A stretch of DNA of 64,000 nt from Planctomycetota bacterium (GCA_017303555.1 JAFLCN010000018.1:1-64000), one strand, 5' to 3'; shown: positions 18,620 through 28,045, counted from the first letter of the stretch. A program made the numbers and translations. The notes: generated by a model from the sequence alone, not told the origin.

Positions 18620-19465
18620 ATGAAGTTTCAGATTGCCGCCAAAAGCACTTTGGTCCGAACCGTTGCAACAACCGCCGCGATCACCGTCGGCTGCTCGGCA
18701 CAGGCCCAGCACCTGATCGATATGGCGATCGGCCAATCGCAAGGCAGGATCGCAACGGGCGTATTCCAGTTGCAGGGTGAGAACGTGGTGCCCCTGCTCT
18801 CGCAGCGGGTCTTCATTTCCGAGTTCGGCACATTCCCGGGCTTTACGAACAACCCCGGCTGGGATTCGATGGTCGGCGCGTTTCAGCCTGCAAGCCAGAT
18901 CGGCTTCAACATCCGCAAAGCGCTTCGCAAGTGGAACGGGACCGCATTCCCGCCCGGAGAAGCCGGCATCCCGGCGGAACAACTCCAGATCAAGCTGGGG
19001 CCTGCCGCCAACACGCGTCTCACGCCCCTTGCGGACGAAACTGTGACCGGGTTCTCGCTCGCGGTCAACGGTGCGGGAGAGTTTCACCATCACCCGGGAT
19101 ACACACTGCTCGATCCCGCTTCGGATGGTCTCTATTTGCTCGAGCTCGAATTGTGGTCAACACAGCCCGGATTGCAGGCGAGCCTGCCGTACTGGACGGT
19201 CTTTTCGCAGAACGGGTCGGAAGACGAACTGCGTGCCGCGGCAAGCTGGGTGCGGGCGAATGTGTGGCAACCGACCTGTCCGGCGGATCTCAACAACGAC
19301 GGCCTGGTAGACGATGCGGACTTTGTCGCGTTTGTTTCTTCGTACAACTACCTGCTCTGCGATCCGCCGGGGTGTCCGACCGATTTCAACGGTGATTGGG
19401 TGACGGACGATGCGGACTTTTCGATCTTCGCGGTCGGGTACGACGCGCTTCTCTGCCCCGAATGA
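18620..19465 (+). CDS. secreted protein with C-terminal dockerin-like EF-hand repeats
   Basis: The 281-residue product from the ATG at 18620 has a signal peptide (ending near CSAQA) and a domain of about 190 residues shared with the next gene (HHPGYTLLDP, YLLELELWSTQPGLQA, SLPYWTVF). It ends in two calcium-loop repeats, CPADLNNDGLVDDADFVAFV and PTDFNGDWVTDDADFSIFA, the dockerin type I pattern often found in planctomycete secreted proteins. GGAG lies upstream. Its partner cohesin or function is unknown. Confidence 0.8.
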   Translation: MKFQIAAKSTLVRTVATTAAITVGCSAQAQHLIDMAIGQSQGRIATGVFQLQGENVVPLLSQRVFISEFGTFPGFTNNPGWDSMVGAFQPASQIGFNIRKALRKWNGTAFPPGEAGIPAEQLQIKLGPAANTRLTPLADETVTGFSLAVNGAGEFHHHPGYTLLDPASDGLYLLELELWSTQPGLQASLPYWTVFSQNGSEDELRAAASWVRANVWQPTCPADLNNDGLVDDADFVAFVSSYNYLLCDPPGCPTDFNGDWVTDDADFSIFAVGYDALLCPE

Positions 19466-19548
19466 CAGAAACGAATCAGGAACTTCCGGGCCGCAACGCT
19501 GCGAGGGCCCGGGTGGCGCTGGGCGAGCGCGGCACATGGAGTTGAGAG

Positions 19549-20247
19549 ATGGGTCGAGCATTTGTAGTCGGCATTGCAACCGCGGGTTTGCTGACCGCGC
19601 CCTCTTGGACGAGAGCCGAGGGCGACATCGGATTGGTGATTTCCGGCGGGCAGTTGGTCACGACCAAGATCAGCGAGGGGGGTGATCCGCTGGGGCCCGA
19701 CCGGGTCTTCAGTGCATCATTTTCCAGCATCGGCGGCGCGTGGTACACCGACGAACCGGGCCTGCAGATCGGCGCCGGAACGCTTTCGCCGGGATCGAAC
19801 CTTGGGATGTTCTTTACGCGGGCGCTGCGCCAATGGAACGGGGCTAATTTCGACCTCGTCTCCGGTGGGCGTGTGAGTTCGACGTTTGGGCCGCCCAGCA
19901 ACTCGATCTGGACGCCCCTGACCGACGTGAACACCGGCAGCATGCTGTTCCCGGTCGAAAGTTCTGGGGGTCTGCACGACCACCCCGACTGGGTTCTCGA
20001 GAACTTTGATCCCGGGGCCGACCCGTTCTATTTCCTGGTGGAGGCGCGCTTCACGAGCGATCAGGGCGGCCTTGCCGATTCTCTGCCGTTCTACATCGTT
20101 TTCGGGGTCAATGCGGATGAGAGCGACCTCGAAGCGATGGAAGGTTGGGTGCGGGAGAACATCATCCCGTCTCCGGCTTCGCTCGCTCTTTTCGGTTTGG
20201 TGGCGTGGGGTCGAACCCGGCGTTCTCGCGCGATGAGCGTGCGTTAA
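19549..20247 (+). CDS. secreted protein with PEP-CTERM-like tail, paralogue of the previous gene
   Basis: The 232-residue product has a signal peptide (MGRAFVVGIATAGLLTAPSW) and the same core as its neighbour: FTRALRQWNGANFDL, LHDHPDWVLENFDP, FTSDQGGLADSLPFYIVF. In place of the dockerin-like tail it ends with IPSPASLALFGLVAWGRTRR, a PEP-CTERM-type tail. The two are presumably duplicates fitted with different C-terminal anchors. Function unknown; it may bind carbohydrate or another surface partner. Confidence 0.78.
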   Translation: MGRAFVVGIATAGLLTAPSWTRAEGDIGLVISGGQLVTTKISEGGDPLGPDRVFSASFSSIGGAWYTDEPGLQIGAGTLSPGSNLGMFFTRALRQWNGANFDLVSGGRVSSTFGPPSNSIWTPLTDVNTGSMLFPVESSGGLHDHPDWVLENFDPGADPFYFLVEARFTSDQGGLADSLPFYIVFGVNADESDLEAMEGWVRENIIPSPASLALFGLVAWGRTRRSRAMSVR

Positions 20248-20253
20248 TGCCTG

Positions 20254-20275
20254 CGGGCTTCGGGAGGGAAGCCCG
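20254..20275 (+). terminator. hairpin after the PEP-CTERM gene
   Basis: CGGGCTTC at 20254 pairs with GAAGCCCG ending at 20275 across a 6-base loop. It is not followed by a good T-run and may act with the stronger hairpin just downstream. Confidence 0.4.
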
Positions 20276-20291
20276 TTCATCAGCGTGAGTG

Positions 20292-20336
20292 TCCCGCGTT
20301 CGGACCGCCCAGCCCCGAACGCGGGATTACTCTTTT
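20292..20336 (+). terminator. rho-independent terminator
   Basis: A perfect 12-base stem, TCCCGCGTTCGG (20292-20303) and CCGAACGCGGGA (20315-20326), with an 11-base loop, is followed by TTACTCTTTT. It ends the transcript of the secreted-protein pair before the ABC operon. Confidence 0.8.
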
Positions 20337-20373
20337 CGCCCGTGATCATCGCAGAACGAAACCGGATCCATGC

Positions 20374-21081
20374 ATGCCGAACACCGAAACATCAGCCCCC
20401 GCGCTCGAGATCGAGAACGTGCGATTCGCCTACGGCGGCTCGAATTCCTTCGAGATCGTGATCCCGAGTCTGCGGCTCGAGCCGGGAGAGCACGTGCTGC
20501 TCACCGGGGGTTCGGGAACCGGCAAGAGCACGGTGCTTCAGATCGTCGCCGGGCTTGTTGATCCGCAGGCCGGAAGCGTCAGAGTTGCGGGTTCGAGAAT
20601 CCACTCACTTCACGGCCCCGCACGCGACCGCTTTCGTGGTTCGCACATCGGCATGATCTTTCAGACCTTCAACCTTCTGCAGGGATTCAGCGCGCTCGAG
20701 AACGTGCTGGCGGCATTGATGTTCAGCGCACTCCCAAAGTCCGAGCATCGCGAACGAGCCTCTGCATTGCTCGCCACGCTTGGAATTCAATGGCCGGATT
20801 CTCCGGCGGAGCTGCTCTCGGTGGGGCAGCAGCAGCGTGTCGCCGTGGCGCGTGCGGTCGCCTGCCGCCCGACGCTCGTGCTGGCGGATGAACCGACCGC
20901 GAGTCTTGATCCGGAGAATGCCGCGGGCGCGATCGAGTTGATCCAGCAAACTTGCCGCGAGAGCGGTGCGGCCCTTCTCTGCACGAGTCACGATCCGGCG
21001 ATGCGGGCGCGTTTTGGCAGGGTTGAGAGCCTCGACCAGCTCCGGGCCGGAGTGCAGGTCGGTGCAGGAGCCGGCGCATGA
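20374..21081 (+). CDS. ABC transporter ATP-binding protein (LolD/MacB type)
   Basis: The 235-residue ATPase has Walker A (GGSGTGKST, about residue 45), a Q-loop (IGMIFQTFNLL), the signature LLSVGQQQRVAVARA (Val in place of the usual second Gly, common in this subgroup) and Walker B (LVLADEPTASLDPE). It overlaps the permease start by ATGA and so forms one operon with it. LolD-type ATPases power lipoprotein release, efflux or metal export. Confidence 0.92.
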   Translation: MPNTETSAPALEIENVRFAYGGSNSFEIVIPSLRLEPGEHVLLTGGSGTGKSTVLQIVAGLVDPQAGSVRVAGSRIHSLHGPARDRFRGSHIGMIFQTFNLLQGFSALENVLAALMFSALPKSEHRERASALLATLGIQWPDSPAELLSVGQQQRVAVARAVACRPTLVLADEPTASLDPENAAGAIELIQQTCRESGAALLCTSHDPAMRARFGRVESLDQLRAGVQVGAGAGA

Positions 21082-22421
21082 ACGACGCGACGATCATCCG
21101 GCGGAGCCTTTCTGCCCGCAAGCTCAGCACGGTCTTCACCTCGCTCTCGGTCGCGGTGGCCGTCGCGCTCATGCTCGTCCTGCTCATGATGCGTGAGAGC
21201 GGGCGAGCGGCGTTCGAGCGCGGCAGCGGCAACATGCACATGCTGCTGAGCGGAGACAGCGACCCCTTGACGGGGATTCTGAACTCGGTTTATCTCGCAG
21301 CGCCGCCGCGGCGGGCGCTCGAACACGCGAAGGTGGAAGAACTCGCGGCCAAACCGTTCTGGGCATTCTTCATCCCCACGCAGATCGGCGACAGCTATCG
21401 GGGATTGCCGGTGTTCGCGACGACGGGCGATTTCTTCTCGCGGTTTCAACCGGGGGAGAACGAGCAGTGGAGCTTCAAGGCCGGCCGTGCATTTGAGAAG
21501 AATTTCGAGGTTGTCCTCGGTTCGCGTGCCGCGCAGGAGACGGGGCTGAAAATCGGCGACAAGATCGCGCTCACGCACGGGATGCCCCAGCCCCGTTCCG
21601 GCGGCAACGAAGACAAGGGCGATCAACCGGCGCCGCACGTCCACGACGAGTACAAGTTTGAGGTGGTCGGGATTCTGGAGCCGACCGGCGGCGCGCACGA
21701 CCGGGCGATCATCACGAGCATCACGAGCGCGTGGATCCTGCACGCCCACGACCGTCGGGAGAAAGCAGAGCATGATCACGACCACGCCGACCATGACCAC
21801 GATCATGAACACGCGCAGGAAACGATGACGACCGAGGCAGACTTGACGGACGCCGACAAGAAGGTCACCGGAATCTACGCCCGTGTCGTCAGCCGCCCGG
21901 GCTCGAATGCCTCCGCCCTCATCCCGGTTGTCTTTGAGCAGATGCGTTCCGACAAGTCGATCACGGTGGCTCAACCGGCGCAGGAGATCAACAAGCTTTT
22001 CGCGATCGTCGGGAGCGTCGATCAGATTCTGATCGCGATGGCGGCGGTTGTTGCCGCCAGTTCGGGTATTTCCATCCTGCTCGCGCTCTACAACTCGATG
22101 GAGCAGCGGCGCAGGCAGATCGCGGTGCTCCGGGTGCTCGGAGCGAGCGCTGGGCGTATTTTCCGGCTCGTTCTTGCCGAGTCGCTGGTTCTCGGCGCGA
22201 TCGGGGCCGCGGCCGGCGTGGCGATCGCCTGGATAGGGCTGCGCATCGTCGCATCCGAAATGAAGGCACGTCTCGGACTGGTTATCGAGCCGGCGATTTC
22301 GTGGCAGTTGGCGTTGGGGGTGGTCAGCGGGGCCTTGTTGCTGGCCGGGGTCGCCGGGCTTTTGCCCGCCATCGTGGCGTATCGGACAAGTGTTGCGAAG
22401 AATCTCAGGCCGCTTGGTTGA
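21078..22421 (+). CDS. FtsX-like ABC permease with a histidine-rich periplasmic loop
   Basis: A 447-residue permease with an N-terminal membrane segment (about 20-38), a periplasmic MacB-like domain and three C-terminal membrane segments carrying the FtsX motif (ALYNSMEQRRRQIAVLRVLG). Inside the periplasmic part, residues 222-246 hold eleven or so His with Asp/Glu (for example EHDHDHADHDHDHEHA), a likely zinc or copper buffer. It is coupled to the ATPase by a four-base overlap and followed by a DUF3299-like gene. The direction of transport and the metal are inference. Confidence 0.85.
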   Translation: MNDATIIRRSLSARKLSTVFTSLSVAVAVALMLVLLMMRESGRAAFERGSGNMHMLLSGDSDPLTGILNSVYLAAPPRRALEHAKVEELAAKPFWAFFIPTQIGDSYRGLPVFATTGDFFSRFQPGENEQWSFKAGRAFEKNFEVVLGSRAAQETGLKIGDKIALTHGMPQPRSGGNEDKGDQPAPHVHDEYKFEVVGILEPTGGAHDRAIITSITSAWILHAHDRREKAEHDHDHADHDHDHEHAQETMTTEADLTDADKKVTGIYARVVSRPGSNASALIPVVFEQMRSDKSITVAQPAQEINKLFAIVGSVDQILIAMAAVVAASSGISILLALYNSMEQRRRQIAVLRVLGASAGRIFRLVLAESLVLGAIGAAAGVAIAWIGLRIVASEMKARLGLVIEPAISWQLALGVVSGALLLAGVAGLLPAIVAYRTSVAKNLRPLG

Positions 22422-22461
22422 TGTGTGCGAGGATTGTGCGGGCAAGGTGCGGAGTCATTCC

Positions 22462-23232
22462 ATGAAGAACATCCTGTGTGCTTCGGCCTTCCTTCTGTGC
22501 AGCGCAGCGCTCGCGGTTGCTCCATCCGACACGCCGGGTGCCACTCCGGTCAGCGGCGTGCCCGCGCCGGCAGCCTCGATCCGGGCGCAGGCCGAAGCGG
22601 CAACAAACAAGCCCAAGCCGCCGGACGTCAAGCCCGAAGCGAAGAAGGAAGAGAGCAAGGACGCCAAGGGCGCTCAGCCGGAAGCGGCCCCCGCGCTCGC
22701 ACCCGGTGCGGTGGGCGATCTCGCATCGCTTCAGAAGCACTTTCCGAATCTGAAGTCGTCTGTCAAGGCGGATGGAACACTGATCGTTGACGAGCGCTTT
22801 CCGATGAAGGGCAAAGGGACGCTCGAAGACCCGTTCATCGTGTCGTGGGATCAACTGACGGCGGCGTCCGAAGTCTACGACCCGCGCAAGGGGCAGAAGA
22901 AGATCCCGGACTTTGTCCAGGTGCTCGACGGTCAGTACGTCTCGGTGACCGGCTACGTCGCGTTCCCGATCTATGTGAAAGAGCCGAAGGAGATGCTCTC
23001 GATGCTGAATCAGTGGGATGGCTGCTGCATCGGCACACCCCCGACGCCGTACGACGCCATCGAAGTGCACCTGAAGGACGTCGCGACCAAGGAGCAGAAG
23101 ATGGCGACGTTCGGTACGGTTGCCGGGCGATTGAGCGTCAAGCCGTACCTCGTCGGCGATTGGCTGGTCGGGTTGTATGTGATGGACAGCGCCGTGGTCA
23201 GCAAGCCGAAGCAGGGCGGTTCGGGGAGCTGA
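22462..23232 (+). CDS. DUF3299-like exported protein
   Basis: From [20 protein letters not shown] (signal peptide) the 256-residue product has an Ala/Pro/Lys-rich linker (about 20-85) and a C-terminal domain with [20 protein letters not shown], a Cys-Cys signature of the DUF3299 group. Such proteins commonly sit next to FtsX-type ABC transporters, and in some gamma-proteobacteria they belong to zinc-regulated clusters; that link is from general memory. The start at 22462 was chosen because the signal peptide begins there. The gene follows the permease by 40 bases. Confidence 0.7.
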   Translation: MKNILCASAFLLCSAALAVAPSDTPGATPVSGVPAPAASIRAQAEAATNKPKPPDVKPEAKKEESKDAKGAQPEAAPALAPGAVGDLASLQKHFPNLKSSVKADGTLIVDERFPMKGKGTLEDPFIVSWDQLTAASEVYDPRKGQKKIPDFVQVLDGQYVSVTGYVAFPIYVKEPKEMLSMLNQWDGCCIGTPPTPYDAIEVHLKDVATKEQKMATFGTVAGRLSVKPYLVGDWLVGLYVMDSAVVSKPKQGGSGS

Positions 23233-23248
23233 GTACACTCCGGGTCCT

Positions 23249-23911
23249 ATGCCACTGACCCGCGACCAGATCACGCAGCGTGCCGCCAAAGAACTTCGGG
23301 ACGGGTTCATCGTCAACTTGGGGATCGGGATGCCGACGCTGGTGGCGAACTATGTGCCGCCGGGCATGGACATCTGGCTGCAATCGGAGAACGGGCTGCT
23401 CGGCATGGGGCCGTTTCCGAGTGAGGCCGAGGTGGATGCCGACCTGATCAACGCGGGCAAGCAGACGATCACGGCGCGCCCGGGTGCGTCGTACTTTTCG
23501 AGCGCTGAGAGTTTTCAGATGATCCGGGGCGGGCACGTCGACCTGACTATCTTGGGAGCAATGCAGGTGAGCCAGGAAGGCGACTTGGCGAACTGGATGG
23601 TGCCGGGCAAGATGGTCAAAGGAATGGGTGGCGCGATGGACCTCGTCGCGGGCGCGAAGAAAGTCATCGTGACGATGGAGCACGTTGCCAAGGGCGACGC
23701 GGCAAAGGTCGTCAAGCAGTGTTCGCTGCCGCTTACAGGGAAAAAGTGCGTGGACATGCTCATCACCGATCTGTGTGTGATGGAGATGGACCCGGTGAAG
23801 CGCCGGTTTGTGCTGACGGAAGTCGCGCCCGGTACGACGGTCGATGAGATCAAGCAGAAGACCGAGGCCGAGTTCATCATCGCGCCCAACGTACAAACGG
23901 TTGCCGTGTGA
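23249..23911 (+). CDS. 3-oxoacid CoA-transferase subunit B
   Basis: The 220-residue protein has the class I CoA-transferase beta-subunit signatures [23 protein letters not shown] (catalytic Glu) and [14 protein letters not shown]. It moves CoA from succinyl-CoA or acetyl-CoA to an acetoacetate-like acid. Its subunit A gene is not adjacent nor elsewhere in the window, unusual for this enzyme. It ends four bases into the dipeptidase gene (GTGA). Confidence 0.9.
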   Translation: MPLTRDQITQRAAKELRDGFIVNLGIGMPTLVANYVPPGMDIWLQSENGLLGMGPFPSEAEVDADLINAGKQTITARPGASYFSSAESFQMIRGGHVDLTILGAMQVSQEGDLANWMVPGKMVKGMGGAMDLVAGAKKVIVTMEHVAKGDAAKVVKQCSLPLTGKKCVDMLITDLCVMEMDPVKRRFVLTEVAPGTTVDEIKQKTEAEFIIAPNVQTVAV

Positions 23912-25038
23912 GCGTCTTCTTTGATTCCCACCTCGATCTCGCGTACCTCGCTGTCAACCGGCGGGACATGATGGCATCGGATCCGCTCGAATCCGGCGGC
24001 CCGGATCAACCCGGATGCATCACGCTGCCGTCGCTCCGAGCCGGGAACGTGCGGTTTGCGCTCGCGACGATCTTCACGGAACGCGATGGAAAGGGCCCCG
24101 AGGGCTACTCCGATGCGGCGCGGGCCCACGTCGTGGGCAAGGCGCAGCTCGAGGTCTATCTGACGTGGGCCGATCGGGGGTTGATCTCGATTGATCTTTG
24201 CGATGCTCTTCACATCGATCCGGACCTGGGCGAGATTCGCGGCGGGATGGGTGTCAGCCGCGTTGTCGCGCCCGGCATGCACACGCGCGTCCGCCAGCTC
24301 GTTGAATCCGAGCGGGCTCCGGCGTTGCGCATCGGAATCCTGATGGAAAACGCGGATCCGATTCGTTCGCCCCGCGAGCTCGAATGGTGGGCGAGCGAAG
24401 GCGTCGTGGCGGTCGGCCTGACGTGGGCGAAGAGTTCACGCTACGCGACCGGAAACAGCGAAGATCCTGGATCGAACAAGGTCGGCGTGACGCAGGCCGG
24501 GGCCGAACTCGTGCGGGAGATGGACCGGATCGGCATCGTGCATGATCTCTCACATTTATCCGATCGCGCCACCGACGACTTGCTCTCGATGACCGACAAG
24601 CCGGTGATCGCTTCGCATTCAAACTGCCGCGTGATCATCGCCGCAAGCCCCGGTGCCCCCACGAACCTTCAGCGCCACCTCACCGACGAAACCGTTCGGG
24701 AGATCGGCAGGCGTGGGGGAGTCATCGGGTTGAACCTGCTCTCGCAGTTTCTCATTCCCGGCGGCGGGCGGGATCGACGCGCCACGATCGACGAAGCCAT
24801 CGCGCACGTCGAACGCATCTGCGAACTCACCGGATCGCGCGGTCACGTCGGCCTCGGCTCGGATGCCGACGGCGGCATCAGCCGCGAGCGGCTGCCGGCC
24901 GGGATCAACCTGCCCGCCGATTTCGCGTCTTTGAGTGAAGCGCTCTCGACTCGGGGCTGGTCCGAAGAGGATGTCGAGGGCTTTACGCACCGCAACTGGT
25001 GCGAATTCTGGGGCCGGCGCGCTTCGCTGACAAACTAG
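23908..25038 (+). CDS. membrane dipeptidase-like peptidase M19
   Basis: The 376-residue protein starts at GTG, overlapping the previous stop. Metal ligands are visible: FDSHLDLAY (HxD), MENAD (bridging Glu), IVHDLSHLS and ASHSNC, as in M19 renal-dipeptidase relatives. The enzyme hydrolyses dipeptides, often with D-residues, using two zincs. No signal peptide is present, so it should be cytoplasmic. Its stop overlaps the opposing gene's stop by CTAG. Confidence 0.92.
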   Translation: MSVFFDSHLDLAYLAVNRRDMMASDPLESGGPDQPGCITLPSLRAGNVRFALATIFTERDGKGPEGYSDAARAHVVGKAQLEVYLTWADRGLISIDLCDALHIDPDLGEIRGGMGVSRVVAPGMHTRVRQLVESERAPALRIGILMENADPIRSPRELEWWASEGVVAVGLTWAKSSRYATGNSEDPGSNKVGVTQAGAELVREMDRIGIVHDLSHLSDRATDDLLSMTDKPVIASHSNCRVIIAASPGAPTNLQRHLTDETVREIGRRGGVIGLNLLSQFLIPGGGRDRRATIDEAIAHVERICELTGSRGHVGLGSDADGGISRERLPAGINLPADFASLSEALSTRGWSEEDVEGFTHRNWCEFWGRRASLTN

Positions 25039-26015
25039 TGGTGAGCAAGGCCGACGCCGAGCATCCGCGCATCGGGCAATAGCGGGAAGGGGTTGCCGTC
25101 GTCCTCGGCCTTCGTGCCGATTCCCGCGGATGCGAGCGCATCGTCGCGCACCAGCGCCGCGAGTTTCGGCAGGAACTGGGTCTTGAACTGCTCCGCGTTG
25201 AGCTTGTACTGCGGGTTGTTCTGCGTGTACTTGTAGTCGGTTTCGATGATCTGCTGGATGCGCTTGATGCGGGTGTCGGGAATGGGGTGGGTCGAAAGGA
25301 ATTCCGGTTGATTGGGCGTGCCCGCTTCTTTCTTCAGGATCTCCATGACCTGGAGCTGCCCGATCGGGTTGTAGAAGATCTTGACCATGTAGCGCATGCC
25401 GAGCGTGTCGGCCTCGTTCTCCTGGTCGCGATCGAAGCTGAGCAGCGTGACTTGCACGGCCTGCCCCGCCAGCCCGCTGATCGCGTCGCCCCCGCCCCCG
25501 ATGACGGCGCTGAGGATCGTGATGCCGACCGAAGCGCCCGCCTGCCGCGTCACGCGTTCGTTGATGTGGCGTGCCGTGACGTGACCGATCTCGTGCCCGA
25601 GGACGCCGGCCATCTGCGCCTCATTGGTCATCTTGATCGCGAGGCCCTTCGAAACGAAGACCTTGCCCCCCGGGAGCGCGAAGGCGTTGATCACGTCGCT
25701 GTTCAGCAGCGTGAATTCCCACGGCAGCGACGGGTTGTCGCCTTCGGTCTGGGCCGCGAGCTGCTTGCCGAGGTTGGTGACGTATGCGCGGGCATCCGCG
25801 TTGGGCACTTCGCCCCCGTATTCCTTCAGCATCTCGGGCTTCGAGTCGATGCCCATCTTGATCTCGTCGTCCCTCGAGAGCATGTCGAACTGCGTGCGCC
25901 CTGTCGTTGGGTTCGTGCTGCACGCCCCAAGCCCGCACACCAAAGATGCCAGCAGAGCGGATGCCCCGAACGTTCCAAAACGGGCTTTGAGCGGACGGGA
26001 TGCGACGGGCGCCAT
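25035..26015 (-). CDS. M48-family lipoprotein metalloprotease (BepA/HtpX-like)
   Basis: A 326-residue lipoprotein: lipobox LVCGLGAC after a signal peptide from MAPVASRPLK, zinc motif GHEIGHVTARH (HExxH) and third ligand in ENEADTLGMRYM. Members degrade misassembled outer-membrane or envelope proteins. The start at 26015 has a GAGGAG upstream, whereas a longer frame begins outside. It stops overlapping the dipeptidase stop and is divergent from ubiE/menG. Confidence 0.92.
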   Translation of the reverse strand: MAPVASRPLKARFGTFGASALLASLVCGLGACSTNPTTGRTQFDMLSRDDEIKMGIDSKPEMLKEYGGEVPNADARAYVTNLGKQLAAQTEGDNPSLPWEFTLLNSDVINAFALPGGKVFVSKGLAIKMTNEAQMAGVLGHEIGHVTARHINERVTRQAGASVGITILSAVIGGGGDAISGLAGQAVQVTLLSFDRDQENEADTLGMRYMVKIFYNPIGQLQVMEILKKEAGTPNQPEFLSTHPIPDTRIKRIQQIIETDYKYTQNNPQYKLNAEQFKTQFLPKLAALVRDDALASAGIGTKAEDDGNPFPLLPDARMLGVGLAHH

Positions 26016-26143
26016 GCGAATCTCCTCGAAAAGGGAGCACAGAACATCGGCGAGACGGCACATTCTTGTCAACGTGTCCGCCGCGGGTTGCCGCAGGAGA
26101 AATACCATGCAGCGGAGTGCCGGCCCTCAAACGCAGCTGAAAA

Positions 26144-26938
26144 ATGACTCACCCTTCCACGATCCACACGAAACCATCGGGCGCCTCGGCCTGGAACCAG
26201 CAGGAGCTGGCCGCCAACCCGCATGAGAACGCGGAAAAGGCCGGCAAGGTCCGCAGCATGTTCAACGCCATCGCGGGCAGCTATGACCTGAATAACCGCC
26301 TTCATTCATTCGGACGCGATCAAGCCTGGAGAAAGCACGCCGTTCGGACCGCGCAGATCAAGCCCGGCGATCGCGTGCTCGATGTCGCCTGCGGCACAGG
26401 AGATCTGACCGAGTGGTTCGCCCGGTCGGCCGCGACAGAAGTCATCGGCCTTGATTTCACGCGTGGAATGCTCGACGTCGCCAGAGAGAAGCGTGCGAGC
26501 AATCTCACGCACGAACAGGCTTCCAAGGTCTCGTATGTCGAAGGCGACGCGATGAACCTCCCGTTCGAAGCTCAATCGTTCGATGCACTCTCGATCGCAT
26601 TTGGAATCCGCAACGTCGCGTCGCCCGCAAAGGCGCTGTCCGAGTTCCAGCGCGTCCTTCGTCCCGGCGGCCGGCTCATCGTGCTCGAGTTTGACCGGCC
26701 GGCATGGTTCCCCATGCGCCAGTTGAACGATTTCTACTGCGGCTGGCTCATGCCCCGGACCGCATCGCTCATCGCCCGCGACCGCTCCGGGGCCTATCGG
26801 TACCTGCCAAAGAGCGTTGGGTCGTTCCTGAATCGCCATCAGTTGCAAGAAGCGATCCAAAACGCCGGGTTCCGCGATGTGAAATCGCGTGCATTGACGT
26901 TTGGCATTTGCATTTGCCATCGCGCCGAGCGGATTTGA
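26144..26938 (+). CDS. ubiE: demethylmenaquinone/ubiquinone methyltransferase
   Basis: The 264-residue SAM methyltransferase has VRSMFNAIAGSYDLNNRLHS, the UbiE start, motif I VLDVACGTGDLTEWF, and RNVASPAKALSEFQRVLRPG and the C-terminal part RALTFGICICHRAERI. It methylates the quinone ring, the last menaquinone step, which pairs with mqnE at the other end of the window. The first 30 residues are an extra extension. Confidence 0.93.
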   Translation: MTHPSTIHTKPSGASAWNQQELAANPHENAEKAGKVRSMFNAIAGSYDLNNRLHSFGRDQAWRKHAVRTAQIKPGDRVLDVACGTGDLTEWFARSAATEVIGLDFTRGMLDVAREKRASNLTHEQASKVSYVEGDAMNLPFEAQSFDALSIAFGIRNVASPAKALSEFQRVLRPGGRLIVLEFDRPAWFPMRQLNDFYCGWLMPRTASLIARDRSGAYRYLPKSVGSFLNRHQLQEAIQNAGFRDVKSRALTFGICICHRAERI

Positions 26939-27301
26939 CCGTGAAATTAGGGTGGTTTTGCGGGTTTTTCGGCTGTGCCGAAAGCGCGGGTGCTGCGCAA
27001 ATGAGTTCTCGGACGTTTCCAAAAACAGCGGTTTTCGCTGCTCAAGCCGTCCCAATCGAATACTTATAGGACTTATAAGACTTATAGGACCTATTTCGGA
27101 TCCGCGATCAATGTTCACGCATTGAAATGGCGGGGCTCGATGACTGCAAGCCGGACGAGAAGGCTCGTCCGCCCGCCGGGGACCCGCGGGATTTGAACAG
27201 CCAGCCGCCAATGCCAGGATGGCCTTGACGGAAGTAGGGGCCCGCAGGTTCGCGGCACCCCCAGCCCACCCACCCCTCACCCCACGGCGGAGAAGCACTT
27301 C
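26939..27301. other. 363-base intergenic region with a 9-base tandem repeat
   Basis: The stretch between ubiE and the B12-like gene holds the repeat at 27063-27093 and a G/C-rich half next to the start of the B12-like gene. I see no gene, tRNA or clear hairpin with a T-run. Confidence 0.6.
27063..27093. repeat. 9-base tandem repeat (CTTATARGA)
   Basis: CTTATAGGA, CTTATAAGA and CTTATAGGA lie head to tail, followed by a degenerate copy CCTATTTCG. A similar 9-base-period run lies at 51659-51689 just upstream of the PadR gene. The two could be a shared site or independent slippage products. Confidence 0.75.
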
Positions 27302-28045
27302 ATGGCTCAGGAAATCCTTGTCGAGCGTCTGTTCGAGTCTCTCATCAACGGCGATCGCAACGCGTCCCGTGCGATCGTCGAAGAATCGATGCGGAACGGC
27401 GCCAGCCCGGCCCTCGTCCTCACCAACCTCTTCTGGCCGACCCACGAATTGATCGAGCGCATGCACCGCGCCGACCAGCTCGGCCGCATCGGCTACCACA
27501 TGTCCACCCGCATGCTCCGCGTGCTGATCGATCAGACCTCGGGCCGCCTGAACCGCCAGCCGTTCAACGGTCAGACGGTCTTTGCCTGCTGCGGCACGGC
27601 GGAAGGTGAAGAGCTCGGCGCGCAGGTCGCGGTCGATCTGCTCGAAGCCAGCGGATTCCGGGTCACCTTCGGCGGCGGCGGTATCCCCTCGGACGAAATT
27701 CTTTCGCACGTGCAGGAAACCCAGCCGAACTATCTGGTCATGTTCTGCTCGGCCGCGGCAGACCTGCCCGGCATTCGGCAGTTGGTGGATCAGCTCCGCG
27801 AGATCGCGGCGTGCAAGAAGACCCAGATCGCGGTTGGCGGCGGCGTGTTCAACAGAGCGGAAGGACTGGCTGATGAGATCGGCGCCAAGATGCACGCGGG
27901 CAGCCCGCTGGATCTGGTGCAGCTTCTCATTCAGCCGGAAGCCTTTCTCGCCAAGCGAGCAGAAACCGAGCAGCGCGAGGCGACACGAGCGATCCTGGCC
28001 CGTGCGGAGGCTCGCGCGGCGATGAAGAAGCGTCGCGCCGCCTGA
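27302..28045 (+). CDS. B12-binding-domain-like protein, cobalamin ligand missing
   Basis: The 247-residue product has a helical N-terminal cap (about 1-85) and a Rossmann-like domain (about 90-215) with VFACCGTAEGEELGAQVA, ASGFRVTFGGGGIPSDEI and LVMFCSAAADLPGI. This is the methionine-synthase/photoreceptor B12 fold in layout, but the DxHxxG (or ExHxxG) motif that supplies the cobalamin-binding His is replaced by AEGEELG. It may bind no B12, or bind it base-on or bind something else. The C-terminal tail (about 215-247) is basic and Ala-rich. Role unknown; such domains often sense light, B12 or metabolites. Confidence 0.7.
   Translation: MAQEILVERLFESLINGDRNASRAIVEESMRNGASPALVLTNLFWPTHELIERMHRADQLGRIGYHMSTRMLRVLIDQTSGRLNRQPFNGQTVFACCGTAEGEELGAQVAVDLLEASGFRVTFGGGGIPSDEILSHVQETQPNYLVMFCSAAADLPGIRQLVDQLREIAACKKTQIAVGGGVFNRAEGLADEIGAKMHAGSPLDLVQLLIQPEAFLAKRAETEQREATRAILARAEARAAMKKRRAA

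Noticed and set aside
19487..19512. Hairpin CCGGGCC/GGCCCGG after the dockerin-like gene
   Set aside because: No T-run follows, so I did not call a terminator.
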